Assembly: GCF_022201045.2 (NCBI RefSeq)
Contig: NC_068564.1
Coordinates: forward strand, 2,170,001 to 2,234,000
DNA length: 64,000 nucleotides
Origin: Citrus sinensis
Taxonomy: Eukaryota; Streptophyta; Magnoliopsida; Sapindales; Rutaceae
Reading direction: 5' to 3'
Position numbers and translations under genes: made by a program. The notes below the pieces were generated by a model. It was not told where the DNA came from. It ran no database searches and saw only the letters and a program-made list of their open reading frames with translations. This document shows, piece after piece, positions 12,599 through 26,092 of the stretch (positions are counted from its first letter, which is position 1; the number at the start of each line of letters is the position of its first letter).

Positions 12599-15500
12599 TT
12601 AGGTAGTGATTCTATGCTTTGGGATATATTTTATCTTGGGACCTTTTTCGGGTTTTATTCTGAACTTGGGGGATATAGGAGCCCCCGTGGTTGAGGACTG
12701 AAGAGCCACGGCATTGACCAATTGATTCTCTGCATTGCTGAAAACACTCCTCTCGTGAAAATCTGACTGAAAAACTGCTACTTGAAAGTCACCCTGAACT
12801 TCTGGATATCTTGAAGATTCAGATTCTGCGCGCAGCACCAATGTCACATGTTCGGCCGCAGTTGCCTCCTTCCATCCTGTGTTAGATTTGTAACCAATAA
12901 AAAAATGTGATTACATATATACACTTTGAGAGCATAAGAAAAACACAAAAAACAATAGAACTTACTTTCTGAGAGAAAAGTTTTTGCGGCATGGATGTTA
13001 AACGGCAAGCTTCTCGCATGCGTACTGCCCTCCACAGGTGAAGTGTTCTCAATCCCAATACTATTATCATCCACGGAGCACGATCTTAGACTGCTTTCAT
13101 TAGATAGGGTCTGATCACCAGCCTGTCCAGCATTCACATCTGCTTCCAAATCTCTACTACCATTTTGAACTGGCAGTGGGTCTTTGATCCCATGCCGGCT
13201 CACTGGTCTCCAGAATTTAACAGTTGGCCTGTTTGCGCCACATTGATTAGAATCAAATTTGGGCTTCTCCGGATTATTGTGCTTCTTTGGCATCTGATGC
13301 TCTACCATGCAATCATCTCGTGCTTCGGCTGGATTACAATTCCCAAGCGTGACAGATATAGAGCCAATCAGAACCTCATGATTCTTACTTTGTTCTGGTT
13401 GGTTTATGACTTCTTCCAGTAATCTAGATTTCACAATCACCAAATCATTTTCTGGTTTTGGTTTCCGGCTCCAAACTTTGTTGCCATTGACTGATGGAGC
13501 AGCCCTTAAATCCTTGTTGATTCCATGCTTGTGGATTCCTCCAAGCTTTGATGCCTGAGAAGTTTGACTCGCATGAAATACAGTGGGCAGACCACGTTGT
13601 GATTTCGATGGCACCTGCCGTCGAGTAAGAAACATATGACGACGACCAATTCCTTGTACAATTTGTCGTTCAACATTATTATCAATACTGAAATCACAGT
13701 AAACATTGCTAGACCCAGGCTGAACTTCATAATCCACATCATCTTCAGAGTTTGCAAATGAGAAGGGTTCAAGAGATGAGGGATCATGATCCGGCGGTGA
13801 ATCTGCATTGTGTGCATCAGAATCAGAAGTAGCCAAAGGGCTTGAGGTTTCTGGTAGAGTCACAGACTCCAACGTATCATCAGTCTTCTCTTCATGTCTT
13901 TGTTCCTTTGCTTTCTGTTCTTTCTGCCTGAGCTTTTTCTGTCTTTTCCTTTCCAAAAGCTCAGCTTGCCTGTTGGAATTTTGCATAAAATATAAATAAA
14001 GTAGAAGCACACCAAACTAGATTTCTGAAAAAGCATTACCAAGGTCATTTATCTTGCTAACTAGGTCTCTGAAGTATGATAACTTATTTGAAGTTTGTAT
14101 AGATTTATGTCCATTTGATGAACACCATCTGGAACTTTAAAATTTCCGACTTGTTCCATTAAATAATTCCAGGCCAGTCACTCATACAGGCTCATAGATT
14201 ACCATTCGGTCTTGAACGAATTTAACTAAAGAGATATTATCTCGTGTGACAGCTCCACTGCTTGCTCTCTTTATCTGACCCAGAAAAATCGAGCCAACAA
14301 TTTTGTACTTGCTTGTTTCTCTATTTGCTTTAATGTGTCCTTCAGTTTTCTAGACTTTCTCAATTTTATTGATTAAAAGCTTCAAGATTAACAAAATATG
14401 ACAGAATTTGGGTGGCAGGGATGCATAGCCCCTAAAAGATACTAAGGTTCATATAAAGCATATTAGCTCTTATAATGCCCAGAAAGGTTTTCTCTCTTTA
14501 TTTTTTATAATTAACAAAGACGAAAGAATCGGACTCTCTGATATAGATGAAGAAAGCAAAAAGAAAAAAGTGGTTGGAAAGTCAAGTAGCACAATGTACC
14601 TTCTCTGAGCAGCTTCTTCCTCCTCCACTAGCAATTTCTGGCACCTTAAAGCTTCCGCATCCTTGTCAGCAAGCCATGCTTTAATCTGAGTAGAAAAAAC
14701 TCTTAATTAATTTGCAACACACCATCAAAATAAAAAATAAAAGAACTTTCCCTTTACTCCTACTTTTCTCATCTCATTTATAAGAATTAAATGCAAAACT
14801 GTGCCTATTTCAAAAATTAAATAATTGACCAAGTTGTTGAAGATTGCCCACAATAGCTCTTTAACCATACCACTTCAAGATGCATACAGATTGTCAATTA
14901 ACCAATCTAATATTTATAAAACAGAAGAAAGAGAAAGTACCAGTAACTGCTCCACCAGGAAGCTAGTGCAAGCAACTAGGTTCTTTGTTTCAAGACCAAT
15001 CTTCCCTGCTTCCCCATCAAATATATATTTTTGCATTGCTACAGCTGTCCCACATAGGAATGTTTTTTCACTAGCATCATCAAGAATACTGAATAGTTCT
15101 TGAGATGATATAGGAAACCTAGAGGGTCTAGCTTGGACAATATCCTACAAGGAAAATAAGATATTATTACATACTAAAAAATAATAGAAACAATATAACA
15201 GATCAAAAACAATTAATCTCAAAAAGAAATGAAAGAGAAATGAAGATGTTCCCTTACCAAAAGGGCAGAACCAGCCCTCAAACAAATTTGCGGGAGAGAA
15301 GAAAATCCAGGTTTCCGAATAACTGCCGTCAACGATTTTACAATGGAAGAACCTGGAACTTCCTAAATGACATATACAAAAAAGAACAAAGCATTTAGAA
15401 AAAGTTACATAAAAAATCGTTTACAAGATGAAAAGCTCAATTGGAAAAATGTTAATGCAGTATCTGCATACTTTCTCACAGATAAAAAGTAACCAATCAG

Positions 15501-16740
15501 TGAATAGATAATATTATCACAACAGTAAAAGTCATTCATTCTAGAAACAGCAAGTGAACCAGGAAGCCCCTTTTTTTTTTTTTTGTCCTGAAAGGCCAGG
15601 AATCTCAAACTTATAGAAATTTGGGATATAACCAATCAAGCAGGGGAAGACAAATATTTTACCTCCAATGACACATTCTTAAATGATAAGATTTCCTTAG
15701 CTTCATCCAAAGAAAGCTGTACAAAACAGAGGCAATTGAGCAGCACAAGCAAATAGGAAAAGTGCACATGAAGTAACTCAGAATAAAGTTATCACCTTAT
15801 CCCAAAATGCTCCTAACAGTTCCCTGTTTTTGGTAGAATCCTACAAGAGGAAAACAAAATCTTACAATAAAATTCCAAATACCAGAAACAAGATCAAATA
15901 TAATTGAAAAAGCAACTATTGAAAAATAAATTAATAAGTATGCAAACAAGAGAGAAGGCAAATATTTGGATGACTAAAAAATTAGCAAACAAAAGCAGCT
16001 TGGTTTGAACACAAAAAATTATTAATGCAAACATACAAATAAAATAAATTACATTTGCGGAAAAGTAATGAAACCTTATCAAGCTTTTTCAACCGATGAT
16101 GCACGCGTATATGTCTTCTATGGGTAATGGTTGAACAAAATTCTCGAGAACACTTGTCACATTTCTGCATCTGCACTTTCAAAGGAGTAAGCAAAGGCCA
16201 ACCAGGAAGTTCTGCCCAAAGAAATAAAAGAAATAGAATCAACATAAATGGCTTCAACATCAAGTAGGACCTATTTCTTTCACAATACAAACCCATACAA
16301 TTTCATGAGACATAAATTTTCAGGCCCACAATTGACCTTAGTAATGGCCTAGGCTATAGCAGGAACAGCCTCATATATTTTGAGATTTTAAAGGTTGAGA
16401 TCCTTTACAAGGATAGTCACATTTTAAAACGGGAAAATTTTTTTAAAAAAAACCTAAATCAATAAACATCAATGCATGGGATACTATGGCAATGCTCTAA
16501 TTAATATTTCTTCCTCCTATGAAGTTGCTAATTGCAAACTGCTAAAAGTTTGTTATTACCTTGCTGATCTAAAGCTTGGAGTAACTGGATCCACTGAACT
16601 GAGCTGTCCCCATTTCTTGAAAAAGAAAGAAGAGGCTCCTTTCCAATTGCTTGTTTGATAAAAGTATCCAGCGAATCATTTCCCTCCTCTGCTTTCACCA
16701 CATCTGTGACACTAGAGGCTTTGAGCTTTGCTACCGGCAT
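12599..16740 (-). CDS. C2H2 zinc-finger protein with basic coiled-coil and low-complexity C-terminal half
   Basis: Nine exons: 16740-16560, 16211-16075, 15840-15796, 15716-15663, 15362-15258, 15144-14941, 14685-14600, 13969-12966, 12876-12599 (2094 nt, 697 aa). A single zinc finger is formed by C78, C81, H94 and H98/H99 (KCDKCSREFC...HRRHIRVHH). A middle region encoded by short in-phase exons is followed by a helical basic segment RQAELLERKRQKKLRQKEQ and a long Ser/Asp/Asn-rich region in the 1-kb exon 8. This looks like the uncharacterised plant C2H2 family that includes a protein of about this architecture in Arabidopsis. Nuclear location and nucleic-acid binding are inferred from the finger and basic helix. 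A non-coding leader exon probably lies near 17690-17950, with a 5' UTR intron. Confidence 0.85.
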
Positions 16741-18520
16741 TTATGCTAACAGAAAATTTAGATCCCACCAGCTGACTAACAATACATCCCACAAGAATGA
16801 CCAAAAAAGAAAAAAAAAATGTCAGGCAAGCACACCACACGGGCGTAACATTAATAAAGACCCAAACAAACACCATATGAGCAAATCTCAACATACACAC
16901 TCCAATCTATTTCAACAAAGAATTTGTTCTCATGATGATTATTTTCACAATTAGTTGCTTGGTCATATAGTCCTTGTAAGGAAACTAAATGGACACATAT
17001 ATACGTCTGAAAAAATTAATTCTCAAACACACAAGAAATTGAACCAACATAGGATCATTGCCCTACCAAACTGTTCCGAAACAAAATGGCTGCAAAGAGC
17101 ATATCCCTTTGACAACAATGCTGACTGCCATGAGTCTATAAATCTATGAATGAATAAATAGATAATTCTCAAGCACCTTAATACAACTAACTCAAAGTTT
17201 GTAAGTAATTATAATTCCGCAATGTACCCACAAACATAGAACACAATAATGGTACATTACTAATTATAAACTTAACGAGTACAAAACCAGATCAATGCAA
17301 ACGCAATAAAATCAATTGCGGTTTCATAAGAACGAACAGAATCAGAACTTAATAAAATTTCGAGTCTTTGATTTCACATTGACTACCTCCCTCATAAAAA
17401 TTCTTACTTTCTTACCTCCCTCATAAAAATTCTTACTTTATTCTAAAATCAAATTTAGCTTATGTGAGATTTCATTGTTTTTCAAAAGGAAAATTACAAG
17501 TTATTCTCATCTACCAAACAGAGCAACAAGTAAATTTCCACGTTGAATCATTAATACTTAAAAAAATGAAAAAAAATAGAGAAAAGATTGTTAGCGTTTC
17601 GCGTTACGTAATTGCGATCATTATCATATAATATTGAATTGTATAAATAGACAAATAAAATAAAGAGAAGTTAAGTGATCCGTGAACGTACCAGTGGAGG
17701 AGTGAGAGAGAGATCGGTATGAAGAGCGAGAGAATCTCCGGCGATCGGAGGGATTCGGAGTCGTGGAGGAGGTGATTGGGGAAGTGTTTGGCACGAGAGA
17801 AAGTCGGCGAGAAAGTGATCGGCCTGGAACTCGAGGGAAGGAGCCAAAAAAAATAAAAAAAGAAGGAAAGAACAGAGTGTTTCGAGGGGAGCTAGAAAAT
17901 GTGAGTGAAAATATATAAAGCTGAAAACAGAACGTAAGAACCCCCTATGGTGTGAGAAAGGGTAGAAAACTAAAAATAAAAGAAAAATTATAAAAATTGG
18001 ACAAAAAAAGTATACCATAATGACATTGTGGCATTTTGCGAGACTCGCTGTAAAGGGGAGTGAAAACACGCGTCGTAAGCGGGCCGTTCCGCATTCTCAC
18101 GTGGGCCTTGTGTCCATTAGTTTAGATGATAGTGGTCTTTCTAAATGCAGTGATTTGATCATCCCGTTTATCAGGCACTTAAAGAATCAGATTCGTTTGG
18201 TAAAAGATTTTGTTAAATAGCTTTAAAACTGTTCATGCAATATTTATATATATATATAATCAGATTCTTCTATGTGGATGTGGTTGTTGCTTTCAGAGAA
18301 ATCATCGTTTATTAATCGCCCAAAACCCACTAGGCTCTCGAAGCGCGCATCTCCTTTCTGTGGGAAATTAACCATTTCAGCAAAATGAACATCACATTAA
18401 GATAATTGAATTTGTATTAAGAAAAATAATTATTTAACATGATTCAATGTTTTCTATTCAAGTGGTGGTGCGTAATCATCAGAAGAGCAGCAATATTTAC
18501 AGAAGTCGGAAGAAAAATTT
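16741..18520. other. 5' UTR intron, leader and promoter of the zinc-finger gene
   Basis: On the minus strand a donor-like GTACG near 17692 ends a probable leader exon (about 17950-17692), joined to coding exon 1. A 28-bp tandem duplication containing CCTCATAAAAATTCTTACTT lies at about 17388-17444. Everything from about 18000 to 18520 is promoter and the 3' flank of the next minus-strand gene; a (TA)n stretch is near 18245. Confidence 0.5.
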
Positions 18521-21500
18521 TCACCATCGTTGCTGCCATTCTATGATTGCTTGATGAAGAGCATAATTAGGGAGAAGATTGCAGTGTTCAAGCTTTAAAT
18601 TTGTCATGGGTGAAGTGTTATGCCCACTTTTTAACCATCCTCTAATTGCCTCACCCTCGTAGGTGAAACCATCTGCTGCTATTTGTGGATCCTTCATGAC
18701 TTCCTGCAAATTCCAAGCAATTGCCATGATGAAAAGACATTCCCCACAATCAAATGAAATTGGCAAGAGTCTAATATTCACATCCTGTCTCCAATGCTTT
18801 AAGTATTAGTCTATTACCTGCAGAATTGGGCAGACAAAATGAGAGGGAATCCGGCGATGTTCCTTTGAACCAGAGCATGATACCGGGAATACACATGAAA
18901 CCCTCAATGCCTCGAGCACACTCCATATTTCTGACACAAGGTCTGGTCGATTCAACCGGTTGTTCTCACAACACCTCAATGCCAAGTGAGCCAACTGTTC
19001 GGCTTCTGCAACTGGCCAGTCACCAGCAGAAGAATCCAATACTGAATTGAAATTTCTCTTCTCTAATGCACATTTCACATCTTTTTTAATTCTCAAAACT
19101 GGCCTCCCAGTTAAAAGTCGTAACAGTATAATTCCAAATGAGTACACATCAGACTCAGGCGTAAGTTTTCCAGTTTCTAAATATTCAGGATCTATGTACA
19201 CAGAGGCAGAGTCATTGTTAGATTCATTACATAATGCGGAGTTTCCGGTACTTTCACCCTGTGGAATCAAATGGAAGAAGCCAAAGTCACTGAGTTTGCT
19301 GCCAAAGTTGGCATCAATGAGGACTTTAGAGGGTTTTAAATTCCCATGGATAATACACGGTTCGTTGGAGTGAAGGTAGATAAGGGCAGAGCAGACGTCA
19401 GAGGCAATCTGCATTCGTGTCTGCCAACGGAGTGGACTCTTCTTATTTTTACAGGCAAGGCAATCTTCAAGGCTGCCATTTCTGAGGTACTCAAAAACAA
19501 GAGACCTAGATTCTGGACAAGTTCCAATTAGCGTTACGAGGTTTGGATGCCTTACTCTGCTCAAAACCTCCACCTGAAGTTTGACAAGCAAAGGGAGTCT
19601 TAGTTAATGAACTTCTGAATGGATTTAGAATTCTTCAGTGAGATCTTCAGTCACCCATGTCAAAAGCTAGAAGTTCTTGATTTATGGTTATGATTAAATG
19701 CATTAAGATAATTATAAGCCAAAAGTTGACTATAACATATAGTTTGTATGGATAACTTAGCTAGCAGTAATATGAAGTTCTTTAAGGTTTACCTCATTTT
19801 GGAATTTCAAGTGGCTTTGAGGGCCGTAAGATGGAAACATCTTTATAGCAACATGCAAATGGCGAAGGAGCCCTCTATAAACATTTCCATATCTTCCTTC
19901 CCCAATCTTCCAGGATGGTTCAAAATTGTTAGTGGCCTCATTTAACTCTGAGAAAGAGAATTCAAGAAGCCCTGGCTGGAAAAAGCTCAAGGCTTCTCTT
20001 TTTATCGATTTTTTAATATCTCTGACCCTTCTTTGTGCATTTCCACATTCTATCCGCAGTTGATCTCGTTTTTGCTTAAAACTGATCAGAAGTTCCACAG
20101 CAGAGATGATTTTCTCCTCCAGCTCCTTCACCACAGAATGGGATTCAGCAAGTTGGCCTTCAAGTGCTGAGTTCTGGTCCTGGACAGTTTGAAGTTCTTT
20201 CACTGTTTTATCGTGCTGGTTTTTTGTTCTCTGTATTTCTTGCTTTTCTTTAGCCAGTAATTCCTCCAACTCTTTTCTTTGGCTCATCTCCTTCACACAT
20301 AAGCTTTGCATTGCTTTGACCTGCAAGAAGGAACGAAGACCATTAGATAGCTCAAAAAGATGAGAAGGATAAATTATATTTATTACCAGCTGAAAAGCTT
20401 CAAAAGAAACCACATGCTTTTCAATTGCATCATATCCAGATGATGATCATCACAATTTTTCTTAATCATTTGTCTCTCATAACAATAACAATTGCCATGG
20501 TGTCATTTTCTCCTTTGCTGTGGAGGCCATTAGTAGGGGAATTGACTGATAGCGATTAAATGTGTGTGATCTATATTATAAGGGGAATGTTTAGTTAAAA
20601 CTCTAAAACATAGTTGGAGCATCAGAGTAATAAAGAAAAAAATAGACACAAAGAAGCAGAACTTTTTTGTTTTTCTTCTTGCGGTGGTCAAAATCAGAAG
20701 CAAATTTTCAGTCTGGCTTACTGATAAACCACAAGGTCACATTTTTAGCCAAGATAGTCTTGTATATCAAAAGAGGGTCGAAGTACAAAGACCATTATTC
20801 AACCCCAGGAAAACAGACTAAATGAAGGAAAAATACGACATCAAAAACAGACTAAAAGAAGTTTGAGAGAAAAAAATCAATAAATCCAATATTGCAAGAC
20901 AAAAAATAAGGGAGAAAATAAAGTGCAATTTAAAGCTTACCTTGCATTTAGCCTCCACAGCATTGTCTTCCTCTTTCCATCGCTTCACTACCTCTTCATA
21001 CACCATCTTCTTTGAGTTCTTAGCTTCTATTTTAGCTTGTTCTAGTCTGCTTTGAGATTTCTCTTCCTGAAAGGCACGTGAATCAAATGGGTTAAACTTT
21101 AAACCAATTGTTCAAGATCAAAAATCAAAAACCAGTTATTCATGCCTTCATAATGTAAATTGTTCAGGATTTCAACAATTTTCTAATTGTATCCTCATGG
21201 GTGTTTTTTCCCACAATACAATTCAAATATGAGCATGAAAAGATAAAATGTCAATTTATGATGATCAACATCATCTTGTTACTCTCACCTCATCAGTCAG
21301 CAGAGGGGTTGATTTTGAAGTGCCAAGCAGACTGTTGGAGGACCAGCTAGACTGTACTGAACAACAAGATGTTTCTTCCAATTCATCATCAGCATCTTCC
21401 TCCACATCTGCACAGCCCTGTAACAAAGTTATTTCTCTAGCATCCCTAGAAACAGTTTGATATGCTCCATATGAGAGACAAAGAACAGATAAATCTCTTC

Positions 21501-23314
21501 CATGGAATAAGGAAAGGAAAAAGGCCAGGGTTGGCAAGCCTACCAGGAAATCCCAGCCTATATCCAAGGGATTCCAATTTCAAGTGCCCTGATTGCTTCA
21601 TCTCTTCATTTGAATTCATCAGCAGAAGTGTAGGGGAAATTTCTAGTTCTGATCTATTTTCACTGCCACTCCTGTTTTTTTATCGCTCCTTTTGTGAGTG
21701 GCAATGATAAGTAAAGCATCAAACAAAAATAAGAATTCTATGGGTTCTAGGGCCGTACCTTGTGTAGATGAGACAGCCCTTGCAACAAAACCAAATATGA
21801 CAAGATATTGGTGCTTGTTGGCATACAAAAATTGCTTTCTTGGACTTTAGCTCAAGAAGTTTCCTGCAAGCTCAATAAGTTTAAGTTAGTGACAGCAAAA
21901 ATAAAAGCAGAAACCCATTTGAAAATTAGTTGCTACAAGAACTACTTCAACTAATCAGAGAGCATTATGAGTTAAACTCACAAATTCCTATCAAAATAAG
22001 AAGAACTTCTATGCAAAGAATAACTAAAACAAATTGCGTTTTAAGCAATACTGAATAGTCAAAACATACAATTCTTCTTCAGCTGCATCCTAGGACATTA
22101 ACGTATCTCAAAGTTCCATAAATATTTCAGCAATATAATCTGAGTGCTTTTTCTTTCCTTTGATGACTAGTCCTACAAATCAAATGTTCAGTAACCAAGG
22201 GAATTAGAAGTGGTAACTGATAAATGGTCCATACTTTGAATAGTGTTTATCTGCTGCTGCTCCCATAACAAGCCATCTAATATTCTGCTGAGTGATAACT
22301 TCTACAATCCCATCCTCAACGTTGTCCTTCTCTATCCATACCGAATCTCCCTGTACCTACAGAAACAAAGCCATTACTTAAATAGAAAATGAGATCACAT
22401 AAATGAAATCTCATTATCTGATCAACTAACTATTTTGCTGACTCCATCTCTCAGAAAGAGCTCCAATATTTAACAAGTTGCAAACTTCTACTCATTGAGA
22501 ACACAACTGAAGTTTTTGGTAAACACCCACCAGCAATTCCACTCCACTCAGAACATTTATGAATTAAAAGTCACAATATCTCAATCGCAAACATGCCCTT
22601 TAGACCTTCCGTTTATCAGAAATTCAAATAACAAATAGCTTTATGAGTAAGAATATCAAACACTCAACAGTGTAGCATGTCACGCAACGGGCAAATATTC
22701 TTCTAAATCCATCAATAAAATAAAGCATAAAAATCAATAATCAAAACTAACAAATCTGATTAAAACTATGAGACGAAACAATACCCCAGCTTGACTCAGT
22801 AGGAGTAGGTATTGATCGAAAACTTGTATCTTATCTGCATGTTGTTTCAGTCCATTGACAGCACCTTTACTCTCCTCTGCACAACAGCAACAGGAAAAAA
22901 AGATTCATCACAATTCAAGAATTTTAAGACATAATCAAAGTCCGTATAAGATAAGGTCTAATTCGAATATAGAAAATCAATTCAATTCCTCGCTTAAAAG
23001 CAAAATTAGGGAACTTTAATAATTTATTAGCTATAATAACACAAAATAAACGACAAAAAGCAGATAAATACAACTGAGCGATTACAAGCATTTATTTTTC
23101 TAAGTTAAAAAAATTAAAAAAAAAACTTACTGAATGCGAAAACGTGTAACGGCTTGTGAACATGAAGCAGGGAAATCTTCTTCCCAGCGAAATTCTGGAG
23201 AGCCCAAAACACCGTCGTTTTGTTCTTCTCAACATTCTTGCCCACTGCAACGAATATAGTTTCCTCCACATCAGATACCACTCGCTGTTGTCGATTCTCT
23301 TCAAAATTCTCCAT
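18521..23314 (-). CDS. PUB33: USP-kinase-U-box E3 ligase, PUB33-like
   Basis: Nine exons: 23314-23131, 22876-22785, 22356-22235, 21863-21759, 21445-21289, 21066-20941, 20320-19793, 19573-18818, 18703-18521 (2253 nt, 750 aa). Domain order: universal-stress-like N-terminus (about 15-165), Ser-rich linker, coiled coil (about 220-370), kinase domain (about 395-660) and C-terminal U-box (about 682-750, EVMKDPQIAADGFTYEGEAI). This is the class of plant U-box receptor-like cytoplasmic kinases. The glycine loop IGEGRYGNVYRG (from about 401), VAIK Lys (422), DFG and DPEYL are present, but the catalytic loop reads HGNLKP with Asn516 where family members normally have HGDLKP, so phosphotransfer is doubtful. 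The U-box looks intact, so E2 recruitment may remain. The exact PUB number is uncertain. Confidence 0.9.
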
Positions 23315-24507
23315 CTATGATTGTAGTTAGCACCGAATGGGAATCTGAAGGGGTTGAACGACTGACGAATATTTCCGAGTTGTGGTGGTGGACTCGGTGA
23401 GTCACTCAGTTATTGTCTTTGCATTAGGGGAAAGTTGTGCTTTATCATTGGACTACCGTGTTATTTGCTCGCCTACTTTTTGAAAAAAGAGGCGTTTGCT
23501 TGTGAGTGTGTGGAAGGGCTGAAAGTGCTTAATTAGAAAGCACCTTCGGGAAAAGTGATCAAAAAGATCAGAGCGGCTACGTGCCACGTGAGGTTCCAAC
23601 ATTGACGACTGACGTGCATTGTCCGTTGTTTATTGATCAAATTGAACGCACCTTATTTAAATAGAATTTAATAAGTAGAGAGCTCTTATTAAAAAGGTTT
23701 TTAGTTATTTAATTGTTAATTAAAGTTAAATTTATAAAATTATTTTAATAAATAAGTTTTTATGATTCTGTTACATAAAATAAATAATTGATACTTTTAA
23801 TCATGGAAAAATTATCCAATCTTTATTCTTAAAAATCCAAAACTTAAACTCTTTCTAAGAAAGATAAAATAACTTATTTAAACCCCAAAAACTTTACTTT
23901 AAAAAAAAAAAGAAACGACAATAAAAATTTTAAAAAGAACTTAAGCTATGTTTAATAATTAATATAACTTTTCAAATAAAACTTATTTAAGTAGAGTTTT
24001 TGTTAATATAACTTTTATAAGTAGAAATTTTACTATAAAATTTTTAATTGTTTGATTATTAATACAAGCATTCATTAAGAAAGTATAAATTTACTTTAAT
24101 AGGTACGTTTTTTAAATTTATACTATAAAAGAAATGAAATAAGATTATTAGTTAAATAAAGGATATGATGAGACTGACTGATTCAAATTTGTTACTTATG
24201 AGATAATAATGAAACCATCTTAAATTTAAAGTATAATTGGTCATAAATCCACAATTAAGTTTTCATGCAACGCAAACAGTTTGTATAAACTTACGCAACA
24301 CTATACTATGATTTATTACATTGTGTTGTCACATTGTTCAAATGATTTATTATTATAATTTACCGACAAATACTTGTTTTTCATTTAACTATTAATTTTG
24401 TGATCAATTTTATTTATCTAATTTAGCGAAAGCCTGTACAGAGTAGAGAACCAAAATAGCGGAGCTAGAAAATACCCAATGTATCATCGGTTCTTACTGT
24501 AACTTTC
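23315..24507. other. AT-rich intergenic region upstream of the U-box gene
   Basis: This holds the promoter of the minus-strand U-box gene and then about 900 bp of very AT-rich sequence with repeated AATAAGT/ACTTATT-type words. It may be decayed MITE sequence. No open frame with gene-like features is seen. Confidence 0.45.
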
Positions 24508-24515
24508 CTAGCATC
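24508..24515. repeat. Left target-site duplication of the hAT element
   Basis: CTAGCATC, matched exactly at 25922-25929. Confidence 0.9.
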
Positions 24516-25921
24516 TAGAGATGGCAAAAGTCCGGGTCGGGTCCGGGTTTGGGGCTATCCAGGACCGACCCAGATGTCAAACTTAGCTACCCGGACCCGC
24601 ACCGTGCCCGATATTTTTCTATGTGGGCCGGGCACATGCCTGACACTATCCGGGCACGAGTTTTTTCCTGGGTTTTCTCTACCCGGATTTGAGTGATGAT
24701 GAATTCAAATGAGGTCAAAATCAAACTCTCATAATATATGTATGGCTTCGAAATTAACCATTTAACTTTCTCTTTTACAGAAATTCATCTTCCAAGTTTC
24801 CAGATGCAGAATACACCATATCCAAAGAAGCGACCCAAATGCAGGTTCTACAATTTTCCTTTACATTGACTACTAGAGCTGTTACTTAGACAAAAAAAGG
24901 TTCAATTTAAATTTGTTGGATTGCGGCATTCGTTGCAACCTCACAGCAAGTCATGCTTAAGTAAGGAGTTTTAAACAAAGGTTTGCCATATTCCTCTGAA
25001 GGTATAAAAGGTAAGGATTAAAAAAAGAAAAAAAGAAAAAAAAAACAATCAACACCATTTGAATTTTCCGCAATGCGTTTGTACGATGAAGTAGAAAAAA
25101 TATTTCAACAGAAACAACTAAATTGAAATATTTCAGACTAACAGTAATGCTCTGTTTATACAAGGAAGGGAAAAGACTAACAGTAATGCTCTTTCTTATT
25201 ATGTTCTGTGCAGGCATTAACAATGTAAACACTTCCAGCATCCAAGAAAATAATTAAGCATATATTGAAAGCAATTTCATCATTTTTTTTTTGAAAAAAC
25301 AGCAAAAAAAAAATTACTTCGTGGGTCGTGGCTGTGGGTTGCAGGCTTGCAGGCTTGCAGCTGATATGGTGACAACTGAAAAAACAATGGAGTGAGAGTG
25401 TGAGACCAGCTATGGTGGCGGACGCCGTCGCGCGGTGGCTGCCGCTGAGAAGCTGACTAAACAATGAAGAGCTCTTTGACCGTTTGATAGACTGACGAGT
25501 GACGACTGTGCTTTGCGGTTCGTGGAGGGAGAGGCGCGATCAACTGTCAATATTGCATCGCCATCGGTGAAGGATGGGTGGTGGCTGAGGCTGACTGGCT
25601 GTTGGTGGAGAGACGGAGGGAGGAGGTGCCGATTTCGCGATTTAGGGTTGGCTGGTTGGGTTTGGGGGAAATTGGGCAAAGGCAAATGGAATTTTTCTTT
25701 TTATATTTTCCTCTTTTTTTTTTTTACGTAACAAAAAAGCGGGCACGGGTCTGGGTTCCGGGTTCTTGGTGCTGTGACCGGACCCGTGCCCGTAAACACC
25801 CGGGCATTGAAAATCAATGCCCGGATCCGCATTTTTCATGTATCCAGTTCGGGTTTTACCCGGACCAAATATGCCGGGTCCGGTCCGAATCCAGTCCGAG
25901 CGGACTTTTCTGCCATCTCTA
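24516..25921. mobile_element. Non-autonomous hAT-type DNA transposon, about 1.4 kb
   Basis: The left end TAGAGATGGCAAAAGTCC and the complement of the right end (TAGAGATGGCAGAAAAGTCC) form terminal inverted repeats that continue imperfectly into GC-rich sequence. An exact 8-bp target duplication CTAGCATC flanks it (24508-24515 and 25922-25929), as expected for hAT. Both subterminal regions are rich in CCGGG/CCCGG words. The interior has no recognisable transposase. The GC-rich stretch near 25400-25690 is unlike the AT-rich surroundings. It sits about 170 bp upstream of the start codon of the next gene. Confidence 0.88.
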
Positions 25922-26092
25922 CTAGCATCCGAACGGGGGTGTTAAAATAATCCAATCCCGCGCCAAAACCCAAACTGACTCAAATTTTACTGTTTTCTTA
26001 CCAAACCGTCCTTCCCTCCACTTCTTTGACTGGTAGCTTTCGCAGCTATGTAATGAGAATTCCCTAATCATCTTACTTATTTTCTATTAACA

